Shown here: piece by piece, positions 59,518-64,000 of the stretch
Layout: each line of letters starts with the position of its first letter
Numbering within the stretch: the stretch's first letter is position 1
Source of the DNA: Lactimicrobium massiliense
Lineage (GTDB): Bacteria; Bacillota_I; Bacilli_A; Erysipelotrichales; Erysipelotrichaceae
Direction: 5' to 3'
Assembly: GCF_900343155.1 (NCBI RefSeq)
Contig: NZ_OUNG01000001.1
Span: 372,001 to 436,000, forward strand
Length of the DNA stretch: 64,000 bases
Notes under the pieces: generated by a model
What the model saw: the letters and a program-made list of their open reading frames with translations, nothing else
What the model was told of the DNA's origin: nothing
Database searches by the model: none
Program-made: the position numbers and the translations under genes

Positions 59518-60460
59518 TGTTTCCTCCTTTGGCCTTCAGATACTTTGCGGCCAGCGAATTCCAGACTGCAGCCACATCATCATTGCGGTGGTCCTGCAGA
59601 TCATAGTGGTCAGCGAGATAGCTGCCAAGATAGGCAGTTGTCTTTTCAGCACCGAAGAAGTTGAGATGATCTCCCTTGTCACGCGTATCCGCGTCCCAGG
59701 AGATATTCAGCTCTTTCAGTTTTGTATTCAGATCAATGTATTCCAGATTTTCATCCGCCGCAAGCTCTTCCAGAGCATTGTGCTTGGCAACCGTATAATT
59801 CTTCGGACTCGGTGCTGAGTACAGGATCAAAGAAGCGCCGTTTTCCTCGCACAGCTTTTCAATGGCATGCAGAGATTCAATATTGGCTTCCGGAATATTT
59901 TTGATCTTGCCAGTTTCTTCCATGTAATCACCGCCTTTATAAGGCTTGACGCTGCGGTTGATGGAGAAACCCATGAAACTCTGGGAAGAAAATGGTGTAA
60001 ACAGCGTCTTCCAGAAGTTGTGATAGCGCAGGATCGGGAATGTGTTGTAAATTACTTCGGCAAGATCTGACTTCTGCTGGGTCAGTGATGATGCTTTGAC
60101 CTTGCGGAAAAAGCCATTGGTTTCCAGCAGAATCACGCTTGGTTTCTGCGTTTGGAAAACAAGCCGCAAAACTTCTACCGTTTCCTGCAGCTTGGCACCC
60201 GGCTGACCGCCGTCATAGCTTGTGTAGCCGTATTTCAGCCAAAGCTCCATCGGATTCATGGAACTATAGGAAAGCGAGTCACCAACCGCAATGACATCCA
60301 GGGAATTCTTTTCCTGGCTGGCAATGCCGCTGTAAACTGCATTCCTGCCTGAGACAAGATTGTGATCGATCATATAGTTCGGGGTCAGGATCTTACCCGG
60401 CACAATGAGCAGAGCGGCAAGGATGATGAAGAACAGAAGATTTCGCATTACTTTTTTCAT
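59510..60460 (-). CDS. DltD-like SGNH-fold membrane-anchored protein
   Basis: A 316-residue protein with an N-terminal membrane anchor (about residues 5-25) and an extracytoplasmic SGNH-type domain: GDSLSYSS near residue 60 holds the Ser and DKGDHLNFFGAEK near 270 the Asp/His pair. This fits DltD or AlgJ/X-like partners of MBOAT acyltransferases, which finish transfer to the polymer outside the cell. The start is fixed at 60460 by AAGGAGG; the longer frame is not supported. It begins 13 bases after the MBOAT gene. Confidence 0.85.
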   Translation of the reverse strand: MKKVMRNLLFFIILAALLIVPGKILTPNYMIDHNLVSGRNAVYSGIASQEKNSLDVIAVGDSLSYSSMNPMELWLKYGYTSYDGGQPGAKLQETVEVLRLVFQTQKPSVILLETNGFFRKVKASSLTQQKSDLAEVIYNTFPILRYHNFWKTLFTPFSSQSFMGFSINRSVKPYKGGDYMEETGKIKNIPEANIESLHAIEKLCEENGASLILYSAPSPKNYTVAKHNALEELAADENLEYIDLNTKLKELNISWDADTRDKGDHLNFFGAEKTTAYLGSYLADHYDLQDHRNDDVAAVWNSLAAKYLKAKGGNNA

Positions 60461-60473
60461 CTTATGTTCCTCC

Positions 60474-62015
60474 TTAGAACCCAGCATAGATCAGATCTAC
60501 CGGATCATAGCCGGCACCATAGGCACCCAGCAGCGCAATGGCAATGATCAGACTGTAGTAGATAGCCCAGCGGCGCGGTGTGGAAAGCTGCGGCACATTG
60601 GTTAACAGATCCGGATTCTTCTCCATCCTGAGATCTACAATGGCAACGATGATGATGCCAGCCAGAATCACGATGTAATCACCCAGATCAAGATTCAGAT
60701 CCATGACATTGGCAAGAAAACCAGAGATAAACGGTGTGGTAAACAGTTCCTTCATCATGTGGCCAAACTGGGCCAGCGTGCTGCAGCGGAACAGTGTTTC
60801 ACCCAGACAGATAATAATCCAGGTACGCACCCGGCAGAACCATACAAACCCTGCTGCATTCTCAGACCAGTGCAGCTTTTCCAGCAGTTTGTCCTGTACA
60901 GGTTTGAGCATAACTTCCAGCAGCAGAATAACAAAGTAATAGACGCCATACATGATGTAGGGCCACTCACCGCCATGCCACAGTCCGTTTAACAGCCATA
61001 CTGGCAGTAAGGCAATGGCACTGGTGACGACATTGGTCAGATATTTACCGCAGTGTTTGCGGCCGAATCTGCCCCATTTCTTCATCAATTTCGAGGTAGA
61101 TACCGGGAAGAAGATGTAGTTCTTGAACCAGGTGCCAAGAGAGATATGCCATCTACGCCAAAATTCCGCCGCATTGCGGGCCAGGAATGGCTGCCGGAAA
61201 TTCTCAGGCAGTTTGACTCCAAACAACTGGGCACTGCCGATGACAATATCGATCGTACCGGAGAATTCCAGATACAGCTGGACAGTCACGACAACTGATG
61301 AAAAGATGACCATCATGCCGGTGTATTCGGCATGGACAGAGAACAGTTCATTGACCAGGGTGTTCATGCGGTCAGAGATGACCATGCGCTTGAACAGGCC
61401 CCATAGAATTCGTACACCGCCGGTTGTGATGCTCAGACCGGTAATCGGATTGCCGGCAAACAAGGTATCGGCTTCATCTTCCCATCTGCCCATCGGGCCT
61501 TCCATGACTGTGGCAAAAAACATCAGGTACAGCATGACCTTCAATGGGTTGTGTTCTGCCTTGATTCTGCCCCAGTGGACATCCAGCAGATAACTGATGG
61601 CCTGCAGGGAATAGAAGGAAATACCAATCGGTGCAATCAGTTTGGGAATGGTGATCTCATGATGGGTAATTGCCGCATAATTACTCAGGACAAAAGGTGT
61701 GTATTTCAGATAAGCAAGTGCTGCAACGATCAGGAATCCCGCTGCAAAGCAGACTCTGCCGGAAGCTTTCTTCATCTTTTTCCGGCTTTCCCGATCAACT
61801 GCCTTCTTTTGAAAATGTTCCATCCAAAGACCTGCTGCCCAGCAGATCAGTGCGGCGGCGATGCACCATACAATCAGCTCATGACTGATGAGCCAGAAAA
61901 AGACGGCACTGCCGCCAAGCAGCGTAAGCCAACGGAACTTCTTCGGGGTCAGCTGGTAGGCCAGCATCAGTGCCGGCAGGAAATATATAAAGTAAACGTT
62001 AACGTTATAAGACAT
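60474..62015 (-). CDS. MBOAT-family membrane transferase (DltB-like)
   Basis: A 513-residue polytopic protein of the MBOAT family. The conserved block FWRRWHISLGTWFKNYIFFP near residue 295 and the catalytic His in NGLWHGGEW near residue 345 are clear. About ten to twelve membrane segments. It is longer than DltB (about 400 residues), with an added C-terminal membrane part. It should take the aminoacyl group from the carrier and pass it across the membrane. GTGAGGTG precedes the ATG at 62015, which defines the start; it heads a five-gene operon. Confidence 0.88.
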   Translation of the reverse strand: MSYNVNVYFIYFLPALMLAYQLTPKKFRWLTLLGGSAVFFWLISHELIVWCIAAALICWAAGLWMEHFQKKAVDRESRKKMKKASGRVCFAAGFLIVAALAYLKYTPFVLSNYAAITHHEITIPKLIAPIGISFYSLQAISYLLDVHWGRIKAEHNPLKVMLYLMFFATVMEGPMGRWEDEADTLFAGNPITGLSITTGGVRILWGLFKRMVISDRMNTLVNELFSVHAEYTGMMVIFSSVVVTVQLYLEFSGTIDIVIGSAQLFGVKLPENFRQPFLARNAAEFWRRWHISLGTWFKNYIFFPVSTSKLMKKWGRFGRKHCGKYLTNVVTSAIALLPVWLLNGLWHGGEWPYIMYGVYYFVILLLEVMLKPVQDKLLEKLHWSENAAGFVWFCRVRTWIIICLGETLFRCSTLAQFGHMMKELFTTPFISGFLANVMDLNLDLGDYIVILAGIIIVAIVDLRMEKNPDLLTNVPQLSTPRRWAIYYSLIIAIALLGAYGAGYDPVDLIYAGF

Positions 62016-62095
62016 GGACACCTCACATGCAACGACAGCTAGTATATCCCTGTCAAAGCACAGTGTCATAAGAATTCAGTAATCTTAAGGTTTTT

Positions 62096-62521
62096 TTAAC
62101 GCTTCAGAATACGGATATTCCAGATATCGCCAATCGCAATCTTACTGCGGTCATCAAACTCCATCATGCCGCTGTCAATCCGGCGTACACTGCCTTCCTT
62201 TTCCTGATAATGGCCGCCATCTTTCTTTTCATCTTTCACAAAGTAACAGACATCAACAGCCGGGTGGTCCAGCTGCAGTATTTCCTGCAGTACGGCATTG
62301 ATCTCATCCTGCTCATCAGCCCCCGGCAGATGCCTGGCATCTACCTGTCTTCCGGTTTCATTGATTGCTTCCCCATAACCTGTCAGCGCTGAAAACGGTG
62401 CAAACTGGGCAGCCCGTGCAGCCCGGGCCATCTGCGGATGTTTCTTTGACACATGATGCGGCAGATCAAGGATGTCATCATAGCGGTGAGGATCATTCTG
62501 ATTCAAAGAAATCGGTGTCAT
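62096..62521 (-). CDS. YolD-like protein
   Basis: A 141-residue YolD-family protein with the motif RAARAAQFAPFSALTGY near residue 33 and the later ICYF-like VCYFVKDE strand region. YolD proteins are usually partners of Y-family polymerases on the same transcript, as here, where the start overlaps the polymerase stop by 4 bases. A role in controlling the polymerase has been suggested from this linkage. Confidence 0.88.
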   Translation of the reverse strand: MTPISLNQNDPHRYDDILDLPHHVSKKHPQMARAARAAQFAPFSALTGYGEAINETGRQVDARHLPGADEQDEINAVLQEILQLDHPAVDVCYFVKDEKKDGGHYQEKEGSVRRIDSGMMEFDDRSKIAIGDIWNIRILKR

Positions 62522-64000
62522 GCTTTATGTCCTCCAATCTGTGCATTGCGCTGTCTGCCCGTAGCCCCTTCCTCAAGATCCATGCCTTTGACTACAGCAT
62601 TCTTGCCATACTTCTGCCGTACCTTCAGAATCGCTTCCTGCGCTTTATGTTCTTTTTCCATTGCCCGTTTCCAGGCAGCATCATCATTTTCTTCACGGGC
62701 ACTGTCAAACAGGCTGGTCTGTTCGTTTTTGACAACCTTGCCAGCTTTGCTTTCATCCACAATATTCAAAGCAGTCAGATTCACTCTTCTGACTTTCAGG
62801 GAAGGATTGGTGATCTTCTCATACAGGCTGAAAAAGGCTTTCCGCAGCATGGCAGCACTGTTGGTACGGTAATCAAGACGCACACTGCCATGGGCAGAAG
62901 ACGGCACTTTGCGACCATACCAGTCTGTTGATACATTTCCGTCAAAATTATCATCATGCACAGAAGACGCATCATAGCCGATGCCAAGAAACAATTCATA
63001 TGTCACCAGATGTTTTTCTGTCAGATCCAGGGCCAGGGAATCACTCATCTCCTTGACGATCAATCCTGCTTTTTCATAGCTGTACGGCTCCATCAATACC
63101 TGTCCTGCACCTAAGGAATTGGCCGAAGGCGCATAGCCCTTGATATCTGCCATCGTACATGGTTCATAGCCCCAGGCATGATCAATCAGCAGTTCGGCAT
63201 TGATGCCAAACATGGAATACAAAAGATCTTCGTTGAAGAATTCACCTTTTTTCCCAAGCGAACATCTGGCCACATCACCCATGGTATACATGCCATTGGC
63301 TTCCAGCCGTCTGGCAATGCCATGGCCGACCCGCCAGAAATCGGTCAGCGGCTTATGGGTCCACAGGGTTCTTCGAAAACTCATTTCATCCAGGCAGGCA
63401 ATGCGCACACCATCTTTGTCCGCCGGAATATGCTTGGCCACAATATCCATGGCGCATTTACACAGGAAAAGATTTGTGCCGATGCCCGCTGTTGCCGTAA
63501 TACCGGTCTCATTCAGCACATCATGAATCATCTTTACGGCAAGCTGTCTTGCACTCAGATGCATGGCTTCCAGATAGTCCGTTGCATCCATGAACACTTC
63601 ATCAATGGAATACACATGGATATCATCCATGGATATGTATTTCAGATAGATATCATAGATCTTCGTACTTATCTCGATGTAATGGGCCATATGCGGCTTT
63701 GCGGCAATAAAGCCAAGCTTGAGGTAAGGATCTTTCTGCAGTTCAATCATGTCGGTTGAGACACCATGGAACGGTGCACCATGAATCGCCATACGGCGTT
63801 TCCGGTTGATCGCAGCGACATCCTGTTTGACTTCATACAGGCGCGGTCTGCCCGGGATGCCAAAGCTTTTCAAAGCCGGTGACACAGCCAGACAGATTGT
63901 CTTATCGGTGCGGGAAACATCCGCCACCACCAGATTGGTGCGCAGAGGATCCAGTCCACGCTTGCGGCATTCGACTGAGGCATAGAACGATTTCAGATCA
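62518..64000 (-). CDS. Y-family DNA polymerase (UmuC/UvrX-like), 5' end beyond window
   Basis: A translesion polymerase that copies damaged DNA. The frame continues to the window edge; the first visible residues are DLKSFYASVECRKRG, the catalytic motif with the metal-binding Asp. The second catalytic site is YSIDEVFMDATDYL. TAGIGTNLFLCKCAMD and a C-terminal little-finger domain follow; the tail (RAMEKEHKAQEAILKVRQKYG) is typical of the Bacillota UmuC-like group. Only a few N-terminal residues are missing. It is co-transcribed with the YolD-like gene and may be part of an SOS operon. Confidence 0.93.
   Translation of the reverse strand, partial: DLKSFYASVECRKRGLDPLRTNLVVADVSRTDKTICLAVSPALKSFGIPGRPRLYEVKQDVAAINRKRRMAIHGAPFHGVSTDMIELQKDPYLKLGFIAAKPHMAHYIEISTKIYDIYLKYISMDDIHVYSIDEVFMDATDYLEAMHLSARQLAVKMIHDVLNETGITATAGIGTNLFLCKCAMDIVAKHIPADKDGVRIACLDEMSFRRTLWTHKPLTDFWRVGHGIARRLEANGMYTMGDVARCSLGKKGEFFNEDLLYSMFGINAELLIDHAWGYEPCTMADIKGYAPSANSLGAGQVLMEPYSYEKAGLIVKEMSDSLALDLTEKHLVTYELFLGIGYDASSVHDDNFDGNVSTDWYGRKVPSSAHGSVRLDYRTNSAAMLRKAFFSLYEKITNPSLKVRRVNLTALNIVDESKAGKVVKNEQTSLFDSAREENDDAAWKRAMEKEHKAQEAILKVRQKYGKNAVVKGMDLEEGATGRQRNAQIGGHKA

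Noticed and set aside
59722-62042. Plus-strand frames opposite the dlt-like operon
   Set aside because: They are antisense shadows of genes with clear motifs and ribosome binding sites on the minus strand.

Overview
The window looks like chromosomal DNA of a low-to-mid GC, Gram-positive anaerobe of the Bacillota, most plausibly an Erysipelotrichia-like gut or oral bacterium. This is inferred from gene content and is not proven: type II thymidine kinase, YgjP, YdbC, YolD/Y-family polymerase, dlt-like genes, lipoproteins with Gram-positive lipoboxes, an Rnf complex, and strong Shine-Dalgarno sites on most genes. Many promoters and stem-loop/T-run terminators can be read directly.

Layout. 1-6.2 kb: an IS1595-family element that trims a YbaN gene, a YgbA gene, a HAD phosphatase, a secreted metallophosphoesterase, and an ISL3 element inserted at the stop codon of tdk. 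6.2-13.6 kb: tdk, tRNA-Leu, an ankyrin/EF-G-like pair, a 34-residue peptide gene, a three-gene ABC exporter, and a scar made of a radical-SAM fragment, a relaxase fragment and an ISL3 remnant. 13.7-17.3 kb: a sulfur-relay operon (cysteine desulfurase, TtcA) continuing into YgjP and MscS. 17.3-19.5 kb: an IS605-type element whose TnpB lacks its zinc ribbon. 19.5-22.5 kb: tRNA-His, a CpaB-like protein and a PepX-like peptidase. 22.5-29.8 kb: an rnfCDGEA-x-B operon with unusual subunits, facing apbE (flavin transferase for Rnf) and a heavy-metal exporter gene. 29.8-35.3 kb: a group II intron whose reverse transcriptase is split by a 'recombinase in trio' (RIT) element. 35.3-40 kb: MATE, FMN-dependent oxidase, an oligopeptide-binding lipoprotein and small genes. 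40-44.8 kb: a degV gene cut in three by an IS4-family element and a second IS605-type element. 44.8-56.5 kb: P-type ATPase, SseB, phosphoglucomutase, an abundant lipoprotein, IS200, HAD, LysR, split chromate transporter, NUDIX, RsmF and an HMA protein. 56.5-62 kb: a dlt-like operon that contains a PLP decarboxylase. 62-64 kb: YolD and a Y-family polymerase running off the edge.

The most interesting system is at 56.6-62.0 kb: MBOAT transferase, DltD-like protein, DltA-like adenylating enzyme, ornithine/DAP-type decarboxylase and carrier protein. It looks like a surface-polymer aminoacylation pathway in which the carrier-bound or free amino acid may be decarboxylated first, by analogy with BtrJ/BtrK/BtrI of butirosin biosynthesis. 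Second are the Rnf variants: RnfD fused to an FMN-binding domain, a ferredoxin-less RnfB and a Cys-rich companion. Third is the RIT-in-intron nesting, where deleting 3,523 bp restores a 425-codon reverse transcriptase. Several genes also have a -10 box 6-10 nt before the start codon and no ribosome binding site, suggesting leaderless transcripts.
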